Assembly: GCA_000727475.1 (NCBI GenBank) | Contig: KL647303.1 | Span: 462,408-526,407 of the forward strand | DNA length: 64,000 nt | Reading direction: 5' to 3' | Source: Sarcocystis neurona | Lineage: Eukaryota > Apicomplexa > Conoidasida > Eucoccidiorida > Sarcocystidae | Shown here: positions 41,500 to 53,200 of the stretch, in pieces | Layout: each line of letters starts with the position of its first letter | How positions within the stretch are numbered: the first letter of the stretch is position 1 | The notes under the pieces: model-generated | Database searches by the model: none | What the model saw: the letters and a program-made list of their open reading frames with translations, nothing else | Told to the model about the DNA's origin: nothing | Made by a program: the position numbers and the translations under genes

Positions 41500-43140
41500 T
41501 ATTCCGAAATCTCCCACGCACAGCGCAGAAAAGTGCGGCAGTTTCCGTCCTCATCTCTCCCGAAGACCACGTCACCAACAACTGCTGCAGCAATGGCCGC
41601 ACCACCAGCGGCAACAGCAGCAAAATGACAACTCGCCTCGCATCATCAGAACCGCTCGCTTCTGCTACATAATTGTCCTACCGCCACAGCTTCAATTTAA
41701 AATTTGCTAGAGCGGCAGCAATTTCCTCTTCAAACATTGATAACAGAGAAATGTCCCCCCTCGGTTTGCCCTCCACCTGATGACGATCTGCCCAGCGTCA
41801 ACACCCATAACGCCTTCCTTCTTTCTTTTGCACGTCCCACGGCGCGTCTCCTTGCGTCCCCGTGGCGCTGTACAGTACCCGCGCGTCTTCTGCATCCCGC
41901 TTGATCCCTACCGTCACGCGGGCAAGTATTTTTCTCTTCCACGAGCTGTTGTCCTCCTCAAGTTTATTAAAGTGTGAGTTTTTGTGACTCCATTCCTTGC
42001 TGGGGGGAGCAACTTTATCTTCCGCGTTCTTCTGCGCCCAAGATGCCGGTCTGCCTTTTTTTAGCTTCCCTGCACGTCACACCACAATTTTAGAAGTACC
42101 CAAATTTTTCGTTCCTTATGCCTCTCCTTTTGTGAGCGCCTCTCTTCTTTCCGTCTTCCCAGAAAGAGGGGCAGTTCTCCAAAGTGTTGTTGATTTCTTC
42201 CACCTAAGCAAATGAGTCTTTGCACTCCTCGTGTGCGTTCTGTCCCGCCGTACGATGTCCGCATGTCCAAATTATATGCCCTACGTATCTGTAGATATGT
42301 ACGTCTACGTATTGCCCGTCCACGTCGAGGACTGCAAATGATGCGTGTATGTAAACGTATAAACTAGGGAAGGAAGATACGTCTACATGTGTATACGGAG
42401 AATATACACGTATATGCGTACAAATGTACGGCTGCATGGACGTACACATCACCGGAGATATATACGAACGTACACGGACACTTGTTGCATACGTATACGT
42501 TTTACAGTCGCTATGCCACTCGTTACGGCGGGCACAAATACATGTATGCGTACGTACACATATAAGTGGAGAAGTATATACATGAATACGTTTATATATA
42601 CATATGCAAATGAATAGGTATACGTTACGTATATAGATGTGCGATGCAGTTCTGTTTCTCGCTTTTCCGCTTGGAGGTCCGATCTTGTACAGCACTGTGT
42701 GGGTCCCGGATATTTGTGAGAGGACACTTGCTCGACCCATTTTCTTTTAATTGGCCCGCAGCGTTTTCCTCTCATGTTGTTCGAAGAGGGGAAATTCGCC
42801 GCATGACGTTGACGGTGTGCTGCGCACGGCGACGACTCCCTCTGCACGTTTCTTCCGCTGTCCCACTTTCGTGAGTTTTCCGGCGGAGAGTGGCACACGA
42901 GGAGACGGACGAGGGCAGCAAACGGAACCAGGGGCGCAGGAAAAAATTTTTATCTTCTTTTTATCGAACACTTCTCGTTTCGAGCAAGCCGCTCTCCTAC
43001 TACGTGTGTCGATCTGTGTGTATACATATATATATGTATATATACGTATTCCTCTCGCTCATCCCATATATCTGTGCGTATACGCATATTTGTGTCTACC
43101 TGCGTGTATAAGTTTCAAATCTTTGTGGACGTATCGGTGT
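41500..43140. other. Non-repetitive to AT-rich stretch without a supported gene
   Basis: Short frames of mixed quality only (for example plus 41997-42215, FVPYASPFVSASLLSVFPER). TATATG/GTATAC microsatellite occurs at 42260-42640 and 43015-43110. No gene is claimed. Confidence 0.4.
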
Positions 43141-43292
43141 ATATGTCTGCAGCGTGCGCGAGAGAACGCATCGCAGTGAGAACCGTGCAGTGTTCGTTGT
43201 CTGCGTCTCTCGTGTTCCGCGTCCCTTCGTGCAGCCGCAGGAGCCGCACTGGCAGCAGATGAAGAAGTGGCAGCGCAGTTTCAGCGGCAGCG

Positions 43293-44090
43293 TCAAGGAG
43301 ACAACGGATCCACGAGGGGGACAGAGAGAAAACCCATTTCTGGCTTGCTCTGAAAAGTCGTCACAAAGGCCACAACGTATGTGGCCGTTACACGTGCTGT
43401 GCCGCGGCTGTTGCGTCTCAGAGGGCGCTGCGACTCCTGGCGTGCTTCCGGCGGGTGCTGCTGTCGCCCCACGTCAGCTGCTGGTGCGAAGCCGGCGTGG
43501 TGTTTCCCGCTGCGTCTGTGGCCCGCTCTCACCTTCCTTCGCACGCGGTACTCTCGTGTGTTTTGCTGGTGGAGCGGCCTTTCCTCCACCGCGTTGGGCC
43601 CGGAGCGACTCGTGCAGCTGCTTCTGCTGACTGAGCAGCTCTTTGTTGCAGGGGGGCGTCCTTTGCTCCTGTCGTGTGTGTCCCGCAGCTTCCCGAGTCG
43701 CTGCTGCAGCTTCTCTTCTTGCGGCTGCGCACTTTTTTCCTCTATCTGCTGCAGCTCCTGCACCGCCCCCTCCCTGGGTCTCTCGCCGGGTGGGGGTTGT
43801 GCGCTACAGAAGCTGCTGCAGTTCCTGCTGTCGCAGGTCCCGCAGCGGCTTCTCCGCGAAAGTTGCTGCTGCTGCAGCAGCCTGCCGCAGTCGTGGCGGT
43901 CGCTTCGCTGCACAGGCTCAGGCGATGTGGGGCGGGAGCTGCCGCTGCTGCCCTGCAACTTCTTCCGTTTTTGCGTCTCAGTTCCTGTGTTGTGTTCCTC
44001 TGTCTCTCTCCGCGTCCTGCCGCCGTTTCTGCAGTCTCCTCGCGCGTTTTCCGTCTTGCTGGCTTGTGTCGCCGCTTGCCGCTTGCTGAA
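43293..44090 (-). CDS. Probable divergent minus-strand coding stretch
   Basis: The minus frame is open from 44387 to a stop at 43293. Its 43300-44060 part is mixed and charged (GAVQELQQIEEKSAQPQEEK, LQQRLGKLRDTHDRSKGRPP, VEERPLHQQNTREYRVRRKV). A possible acceptor (GAGACTGCAG) lies near 44032. It would be transcribed away from NUP98. The plus strand also has open Leu/Cys/Ala-rich frames and a short polar one (43154-43330, EPHWQQMKKWQRSFSGSVKE), so the strand is not proven. No family is recognised. Confidence 0.35.
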   Translation of the reverse strand, partial: FSKRQAATQASKTENARGDCRNGGRTRRETEEHNTGTETQKRKKLQGSSGSSRPTSPEPVQRSDRHDCGRLLQQQQLSRRSRCGTCDSRNCSSFCSAQPPPGERPREGAVQELQQIEEKSAQPQEEKLQQRLGKLRDTHDRSKGRPPATKSCSVSRSSCTSRSGPNAVEERPLHQQNTREYRVRRKVRAGHRRSGKHHAGFAPAADVGRQQHPPEARQESQRPLRRNSRGTARVTATYVVAFVTTFQSKPEMGFLSVPLVDPLSP

Positions 44091-44095
44091 GCAGC

Positions 44096-44294
44096 ATGCT
44101 CGGGGGGGGGTCTTCCTTCTTCGGCGGAGGCAGCAGCCTCTTCGGAGGGGGAGGGGGACTCGGTGGGACAGCTGCAACAGGAGCAGCACCTGCAACAGGC
44201 GGCGGCCTCTTCGGCAGTGGTAGCACCACCACCAGCACTCTCGGCAGCGCTGGGCAACAAAGTTCTCTCTTTGGCGGTGCTCCTGCTTCTTCAG
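44096..44294 (+). CDS. NUP98: NUP98 exon 1: GLFG-repeat N-terminus
   Basis: The ATG at 44096 is followed by LGGGSSFFGGGSSLFGGG and further GLFG/SLFGG repeats to a donor GTAATT after TTCTTCAG. It is 199 bases, ending in phase 1, which fits the acceptor at 45585 exactly. The start was chosen because FG repeats begin immediately and no FG sequence lies upstream. Confidence 0.85.
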
Positions 44295-47200
44295 GTAATT
44301 TATTTCCCTCCTTGTTTGTGCCGACGCATGTGTGTACCATACCCTTCTATGCCCCCACAAACAGCCCCTCCGCATGTGCGCATACACAAGAGTAGAGACA
44401 ATAGAAATATGTGTGTGAGCGCATGTGTACGCGTGTGTAGTCTCGTCTAGCGGTAGTTTGTATATATATATGTATATGTAGACAGATTCATGGCAGGGGT
44501 ACAGAGGCTTTGTCTAGACTAGAGAGAGATACACACAAAGATACGTACTCCTCTCATATCCTTGCTGGTAGCTGCGTTGCCCTCTCTCCCCCTAGAAGTA
44601 CATCTATATAGGTGTGTATACATGTAAGTGTATGTAGGTGCCTGTCACCACCTACATATACATATGTATATATGTATATATAGATATATATGTGTATATG
44701 TGTATATATGTATATGCATACATGAAACTGTGTGCACGTATGTGTACTACAGACACGCGTCTCGTACAAGTGAAGAAGAGGTCGGACCAAGGGAAGGCAG
44801 AAGTTCCTTTTGTGCACGTCAGTGTCCTGCGCGCCACTTACTTTGACTTTTTTATGATGCAGCTGATGTTCTGGACTCTATAACGAGTTTAAGATGACGT
44901 CTGCCCGTTTCAGGTGTGGCTGCTTAAATCCAGGCACGCAGTGTAGGGAAAACAAGAGACAGAGGGACGGAACCACACGTACTTCACGTTTGTGTGTGTG
45001 CACATATATATATATATATACACGCACATGTTCCCCCAATACGCATATACATATATATACACATTTGTGCTATACATATACATATATATGTATGTGTATG
45101 TATATACCTCCCTCCATTGTGTGTGTATATGTAGTTACATCTATATGCATGCACATATATGTATAAGGTATACATGTATATATATATATATATGTATCAC
45201 TTCCCGAATAATGAGGTAGCGTGCCTTTAGGAGAATAAAAGAGTGTAAGAACATAGAGAGACAGACATCTTTGCGTATCTGTTGGCACCTGCGGAAGTGT
45301 CTGTATACGTCTGCTTCAGTATCTCCTCCATGTAAGTAGATACTCAAATATGTATACACGCATTTGTGTACATACACACCGCCTTGTATTAAATAAATAT
45401 ATATATGTGTGTGTTCGTACGCATATGTGTGTAGATATCTGCATTCTTTTTTCTGTGTGAAACCCACCGTAAACATGTGCGGGGGGGGCTGTGTCCTCTG
45501 TTTCTGCGCGAATGTATCGGCTTATCTTTGGTGCGGAGTGTGCTGCGGTGTGCGTGCTCCTGTCTACCCGTCCGCGTCTCCGCAGGGGGTTTCCTCTCCC
45601 AGTCGTCGGCCTCGCCAGGAACAGGTGGGGGACTGTTCGGCAGCAGCACAGGCGTGGGCTCTGGGGGTAGCAGTTTCTTTGGACAGCAGCAGCAGCCCTC
45701 GCAGCAGCAGCAGCAGAGCACGAGCTTATTTGGGTCTCTCTCCGGCGGGGGCAGCGGTTCGCTGTTCGGAGGAGGCAGCGGCGCAGGAGGCAGCAGCACG
45801 ACTACAGCGGGGGGGGGATTGTTCGGTCATCCACAGCAGCAGCAGCAAGGACTGGGCGGGGGGAGCAGCTTGTTTGGTTCGCTGGGAGGGAGCACGGGCA
45901 CGACAAGTAACAGCAGTAGCAGCACTAGTCCGTTTGGAGGAGGGAGCAGCAGCTTGTTTGGCCAGCCGCTGCAGCAGCAGCAGTCCAGCAGCAGCGGGTT
46001 GTTCGGCAGCGGCAGCAGCAGCGGCAGCGCCTTCGGGTCGGTATCGTCCCCATTCGGCACTACAGCAGCCGGAGGAGGAGCCGGAGGAGGGGGTCTGCTG
46101 CTGGGCAGCACCAGTGGTTTACTGCAGCAACAGCAACCTTTCCAACCCCACAAAACCGATGACGGATTGCTAATGAGTATTTGTGTCGGTGCCTTGGCAG
46201 AGTCGTGTCAAGAAGAAGAGCGCTGGCGTGTGTATCAACAGCAGCGAGGTGGAGGAGCAGCAGGAGGAGCCGCAGGAGGAGGCTTGTTCGGGCAACTGCA
46301 GCAGCAGCCGCAGCAGCAGCAGGGTGCAGGGGGTCTATTTGGGTCGCAGTTGGGAGGGTCGTCAGGGCTGGGAAGTAGCAGCTCTGGTTTGTTCGGCAGC
46401 AACAGCGGCAGCAGCAGCAGCTTATTTGGTACTACTACCGGGACGAGCAGTACGCTGGGCAGCAGCAGCTTATTTGGAGGTGGGGGTTCGAGTCTGGGAG
46501 GAGGGAGCTTGTTTGGGTCTACACAGCAGCAGCAGCCAGGAGCAGGAGGAGGATTGTTCGGCAGCAGCAGCAGCACTGGCGGATTATTCGGCAGTAGCAG
46601 CAGCGGCACGGGAGGGCTGTTCGGCCAGCAGCAGCAGCTGCCGAGCAGCAGCAGTGGCACGGGCTTGTTCGGAACGCCAGCTGCTACAGGACAGCAGCAG
46701 CAGACGGGCAGCTTGTTCGGGGGACTGGGCAGCAGCAGCACCACTCCGGCAACAACAACGGGCACGGGCTTGTTCGGGTCGACGTCGCAGCAGCAGCAGC
46801 AGACGGGGGGTTTGTTCGGGACTGGAACAACAGCTGGTGCAGCAGGAGGAGCAGCAGCAACGGGCACTCAGCAGCAGCCGAGCAGCTTGTTCGGCGGCAC
46901 CCTGGGTGGTAGCGCCGGTAGCTCTCTGTTTGGCCAGGCGGGCACGACTACGAGTACTGGCCTGGGGTCGTTGTTCGGAGGAAGCACCGGACTGCTGCAG
47001 CAGCAGCAGGTGGGAGGGGGTACCGGTGTTGGTGCTGCGGACGGAGGGGGGTTGTTCGGCAGCGCAGGAGGAGCCGCAGGAGGCTTCAGACTGCCTGGCA
47101 CAGCAGGCGCAGGCGGAGCAGCAGGAACCCCTGCAGCAGCAGGGAGCGGCGGTCTGCTCTTCGGATCGACGCTCGGAGGAGCTACTGCAGCCCCCGGTCA

Positions 47201-50200
47201 GGGGACAGCAGCAGGAGGCACCGGTGCAGCAGGACAACCTGCTGCAGCAGGAGGACTTCTAGGGACGGGGGGACTGTTTGGCAGCAGCAGCACGACCACC
47301 GGTGGTCTTTCAGGAGGAGCGGGTACTGCGCCGGGCAGCAGCACCCTGGGCACGGGCACGGGCTTATTTGGACAGGGACTCTTCGGTAGCGGGACAGCTG
47401 CAACAGGAACAAGGACAGGCGATGCAGCAGGAGCAGCAGCGCCGTTAGGTGGCGGTGGAGGAGGGCTGCTGTTTGGAGGAGGCGCAGCAGGCGCAGGAGG
47501 TGCGGCAGCAGGAGGCGGAGTTGGCACCGGGGCAGCAGGTGCGCGGGGCATTTTCGGCGGCGTTGCTGCTCCTGGTGCTGGTGCTGCTGGAGCTGGCGGG
47601 TTGCTGTCCGGTGGCACAGGGGCATCGTCGCTGTTCGGGGGGACAGGAGCAGCAGCAGGTGGAGCGACGGGCAGCAGCAGCGGCTTGTTCGGAGCAGCAG
47701 GCGGCGGAGCAGCAGGAGCGGCCGGTACCCCTGCAGCGTTGGGCGGCGGCCTGTTCGGCAGCGGCAGCAGTCTGGGAAGCAGCACAGCAGCAAGCGGTGG
47801 GCTGTTGGGGAGCAGCAGTTTGTTCGGAGGAGCAGGAGGAGCAGGAGGAACAGCGGCACCTCTCGGCGGCAGCACTTCGTTGTTCGGGAGCCTGAAGCAG
47901 CAGCAGCTGGGTTTAGGTGCTGGGACGTCTTCGCTTGGGACAGGTTTGTTTGGGGCTGCGCCTGGAGCAACAGGGGGATTGCTAGGCGGCAGCAGCAGCA
48001 CGGGTGCAGGAGGGTTGTTTGGCACGGGCCTTGGTGCTGCAGGAAACGTTGCTGCGGCCCAGCTGCTGCAGCAGCCCGGCGGAGCGCTGGTTGGTGGGGC
48101 GCCCGCCGGCCTGCTTGCCACGGGAGGAGCAGGAGCCGCAGGAGGAGGGCTGCCTCTGCTGCTGCGCGGAGCAGCAGCAGGAGGAGCCGGCAATGCAGAT
48201 CTTGCTGCGCTTGCTGCTCTGCTTGGTGGACAGGTTGAAGTGAGAGTCACGCTCATGGCAAATAGAGCTGCAGCATCTTTCGCTGGCGACGACGCGGCAG
48301 CAGGAGAGACGCAGCTACAGCTGATGAACAACGCGGCAGCAGGGGGAGACAGAGGGGGGAAGTACGCCCAGCTGCTGCTAGGAGACGCAGCCGCTGCAGC
48401 GGACTCGTATACGGCGGCTCTCCAGGGAGGATGGCTGAGCACGACTCCTCGTTTGTGCAGGGGAAGACGTTTCCGCACTGCGTGTCTCCGTGCGCCGGTG
48501 CTGCGACGCGGCGGCAGCAGCAGCGTCAGAGGTGTGGGGTCTTCATTCGCGTTGCCTGAGGTGTACGTACACCGCGCGTTCTTTGCCCAGGAGGATCGCG
48601 GCTCTCAGAGAGGCGGTGTCCGAGCGACCGCAGCAACGTCCAGAGAGGCGAAGGCTGCAGCAGCAGCTGTACGCGGCTCTGTTGCTGCTCCTGGTGCAGA
48701 CGAAGTGGTGCAACTGCTGAGCGCGGCGGTCGCAGCACCGCCGCCCCCGGAGCAGCTGATCCAGCCTGGAGAAGAAGAGACACGCCGGGCGTCTTACAGT
48801 CGCCGAGTCGTTTTTGCGGGTGTCGCAGGAGAAGGCGAGTATGGAGAGGAAAGAACAGCAGCAGGTGACACGGGCGGCAGCAGAGCTGCAAGAGGTGTCG
48901 TCGTCGAGCTGCAGCAGCAGCAGGAGGCCAGGGAGGGAGTGGCGTTTTCGGCCGCCTCTTTAAAGCTAATTCGTGAAAATCCTTTCCTGCGGTCGCAGTA
49001 TGCAGCCGCCGCAGGGGGAATTGCTCCTGCTGCTGCTGCTCCTCCTCCTCCTCCTGCAGTGAACGGGCAGAACAGCAGCACGAGCAGCGGCAGCAGCAGC
49101 GTCAGCAGCTTTCCCGTGACCAGCAGCAGCAGAGACGAGAGGGGGGAGGAGGACGAGGAAGGCAAGCAGCACCGGCAGCAGCGTGAGCAGGCAAAAGAGA
49201 TCGTCTGGCAAGAAGAGGAAGAGGAAGACGCGCAGCAGGACATCAACGGGAATTACGGTCGTCAATCTCGTGCGGCTGGTGCTGCTGGTACTTTCATTTC
49301 AGAGCGCATGCAGATCTTCAGTCTCGCCACGCCGTCACCGGCAGGCTCCCCCGTGCGAGAGGCGGCACCGGCTCCTCCTCCGCCTCCTCCCCGTCGCCGC
49401 AGGGACGAAGAAGCTGCTGCTGGGGACGCGGGGACAGCAGGAGGTAGAACGGGTAGAACAGCCGCTGGGGAAGCAGCAGAAGCAGAAGGACGCAAGAAGC
49501 TGGGTCGCACAGGCCCGGAGAAGGCAGGCGAGGACGGCTCGTCCCTGGTCCTCACTGCTGCTTCTGCTGCTCTCCAACCCCCTCCTTCGCCTGCCGCGCC
49601 GGCGTGGAACAGCAGCAACAACAGAGCAGCAGGCCCAGCAGGCGGGGCAGTGCTGTTAACCACGCGTTCTGCAGCAGGTGTGGAGTTGCTGCTCGCTGCT
49701 GCCTGCGCGTATCCTGCTCCGGCTGACCTGCAGCCGCGACTCACCAGAGAGGGCTATACGACAGAACCGTCGATAGAAACGCTGCACCAACTCACCGAAG
49801 GAGAACTGGCGCGTCTGCAGGACTTCTCGATTTCTCGACTCGGCTACGGTTCCATCAAGTGGCCCGGCTTCACAGATTTGCGAGGCGTTGATTTAGACCA
49901 AGTAGTCTTCATCCAGAATCTCGAGGTGCGGAAAAATTACATATATATATAAGGCACTCGTCTCTCTCTCTCTCTCCGAAACATATACATGTATATATAT
50001 AAGTGTATACATCGCTGTGTGTATATATGTATGTGTATACATATGCATACACTGGCGAATATATGCATATATTTGTATACATCGGATTGTTATAGACATA
50101 TGTATTAAGCTGGATATATGTATGCGTAGTTATATGTACACATATATATATTCGTATGTAACAGCTGTTCCCCTTTCTGTATCTCTACATCCCGAAACGT

Positions 50201-53200
50201 ATACATTTATATATATGTATACATAATTGCATACGTCGGGATATATGTGTATATATTTGTGTACATCGTTACAGATATGTATGTATATAACTGTATATAC
50301 TTATATATATATGCAGATACGTGGGTATACGTTGGTACAGGTAGGCGAAAATTCTTACGTTTACGTGTGTATATATATCTATATACACGTGTATAACTGC
50401 AGCAGTGGAAACTCCACACACATGTAAAGGGGTGGCGCGTATGTGCAGAAGTATATGAAGGGATCTGAAGGCATAACGGCAGTTGTGAACGTGACTTTGT
50501 GGCGTATGCTTCTCTTCATATCGAGAAATATACATAGCGCCGACTTTTCCGATTTGTGCGGTTTGCGGTGTACGTACACCTCGTCAGCGGCAGTTTTTTG
50601 TGACTGTTCCCGTCTCTTGTACGTACATGTCTCGCCGGCTGCACAGGGATTCCTGTCCGCTTTTTTTCGTGCTATGACCATCGTCGGACCATTTGTATGA
50701 CGACTTCTTTGATCTTCCCGCCGCTTTTCCACATTCCGTCCTTTGCAAGCGGTTCTGCGTCCTCTGTTTATGCCTTCTTTTTATATGCCGCTGTTCAGGT
50801 GTCCGTGTACCCCGACGAAAGCGTGACTCCCGCCGTCGGAGAAGGCTTGAACAAGCGCGCGATCATCACGCTGAAGAACTGCCGCCCGCGGGCCCAGCAG
50901 CAGGAGGAGCAGGGAGTGGCGGGAGGAGGAGAAGGAGGAGGAGCCGCAGCGGCGCAGACAAGGAAGAAGCAGCAACAGCAGTACATCGCCCGGGTGAAGA
51001 AGTATACGCAGCGGATGGGTGCCAAGTTCATCAATTTAGACCCAGCCACCGGAGACTGGGTTTTTGAGGTGGAGCACTTCAGTACTTACCGTTTCCTTGG
51101 GAACGAAGATGAAGAAGATGAAGAAGAAGAAGCAGAGGAAGAAGAACTGCCGAAAGAAGGCGGCGAAAAAGACGACGAGGCGGTGTCGCTGCGCTTCGCA
51201 GAGGATCGCTGCAGGAGTGGCAGCAGCAGCGGCAGCAGCCCCACTGACGAACGTGCGGCAGCGGCAGAAGCGACAGCGGAAGCAGCGGCAACTGCTGCTG
51301 CCTCGTCGGTCGAAGAAGAAGATGACGATACAGAGGAAAAGGACAGACTGCGACTTGCTCTGCTGCGTAGTCGTGAGAAGGTACTGCTCGCGACCGCCGG
51401 CGACAGCAACGTTGCCTGGGCTGCTGCAGCAGTTACCGGGAGCCGGCCGCAGCAGCGGCAAGAAGAGCTGCAGCAGCCACAGGAGCAGGAGCAGCAGCCG
51501 ACGGACACGTCTGATACGAACAAACGTTTGAGGAGCGCATGCCTTGTCTACGCTTCACCAGGAGGAACAGCGGGAGCAACAGAAGCAGCAGCGGCAACAG
51601 CAGCACGGGTAGCTCGTAGACATTCCCCGTATCCGGTGCGCTGCGCGCCTCTGATTACTCACGACGGACTTCTGGCGCTGCCGTCGTCTCTTCTGCTCAC
51701 ACTGACAGCTTCAGACAGCAGCAGCATCAGCAGGATCGGACCCGGCAACAGCAGCAGCAACAGCAGCAGCAGTGTAGTGCGGTCAGTCGTACACGTAGTG
51801 AAGATATCACCGTTGATGCGAGAACGAGGGGAATCTTGTGGTGCGGGTGTGACACACGGGCAGGCAGCTGCTGCAGGCGACGACGCCAGGCGGCAGCAGG
51901 AGCAGCACCAGCAGCAAGAAAAGGAGCAGCAGCAACAGGAAAAACAGCAGCAAGTGCAGCTGCAGCAGCCGTGTGGTGAAGATGCTGCAACAGCGTTGTG
52001 GACGTGTGGAGAGGTTCATTACGCAGCTGCGGAAGTAGAGGACGATATCCCCTTGCAACCGCAGCGACAGGGGGAAGAAGAAGGAGAAGGGAAAGCAGCC
52101 GATGACAGCACCAGCAGCATTGTCGCAGCAAGCGTAGCAGCGTACATGCGCGCGGCTCCTGCAAAGCAGCAACAGCAGCAGCAGCGAGCAGCGGCCCAGC
52201 AACTGGAGCTGCTGCTCAGCTCCGAACCGGGAGAAAATGGGACGTTTCTTCTTCCCGGAGGGAACGCAGCAGAGGATAGCGGGCGTCAACAACAAATGAT
52301 AGAAACAGAACAGGATGGACGCAGCAAAACGACGGCAGCATGCGAACCTCAGCAACAGCAAGAAGTTCAGCCGCAGCGGTTAAAATGGCAGCAGCAGCCA
52401 TCTGAAGAAGCGGGAGGGGTCTCTCTGAGCGGAAATTCGTACGTACGAAGTCCTGCGCCGCATTTGGCCGCCGCAGGAAGAGCAACAGAAGTGGTCTGGA
52501 GTGTCGCGACACCGCAGGAGCAGCTGCGTCTCTTCGGCAGTAGCGCCTGCGTTGTTCGTCGAGGCTTGTCGGTTCAACCGATGACTGCAGCTGTTGCTGC
52601 TGTTCTTGAAGAACTTGCTGCCGCTCCCTCTGCTCCTGCGGCTGCTGCTGATGTGTGTTGCGCCGACCCTGCGGGTGGTTGCCGTGCCGGCCTTCCTGGT
52701 GGTTTTGGCCTGGAGAGGCACGACGCGCAGCAGCAGGACACCTGCAGGACAGTCAACGAGAAGAACAGGGAAGCTGACAACAGCCGCAGCAGCAGCAGTG
52801 AGGTGCTGCTGTTACGGCTGCTGCAGCTGTTTAAAGAACAGCTGTGCCTCTACGCGGGATTGTCCGAAGACGCCACGGACCGGGCAACAGGAGCAGCCAG
52901 AGCCGCAGGAGACAGACACAGGTTAACAGCAGCAATCGGAGGCAAAACAGATGCAGTGGGAGAAGCAAGAGGAGCAGGAGGAGAAGCTGCTAATTTACAG
53001 CTGGTCGACGCTCTATATAACGCACCGTATCTGCTGCAGACGTGGCGGTTGCTGGTTATTTTGCTGCTGGGAGACGACGTGCAGCAGGAGGCAGAACTGC
53101 GTCGGCGTCTCGCTGATCCGTCGATATGTCGCGGTGTACGTACAGCTGAAAGTGCGGGGTGCCCGGAAAGACGCTGCGCAGCCTGTTGTGCTGCTGCTGT

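Noticed and set aside
45477..45585. In-frame upstream extension of the NUP98 exon 2 frame as an N-terminus
   Set aside because: It has no FG repeats, is Cys/Leu-rich, and a strong CGCAG acceptor at 45585 joins exon 1 in exact phase.
46235..48478. Long minus-strand open frames opposite NUP98
   Set aside because: They are Pro/Cys/Leu/Ala mirror images of the CAG- and GGA-rich coding strand; the plus strand carries ordered GLFG repeats and conserved domains.
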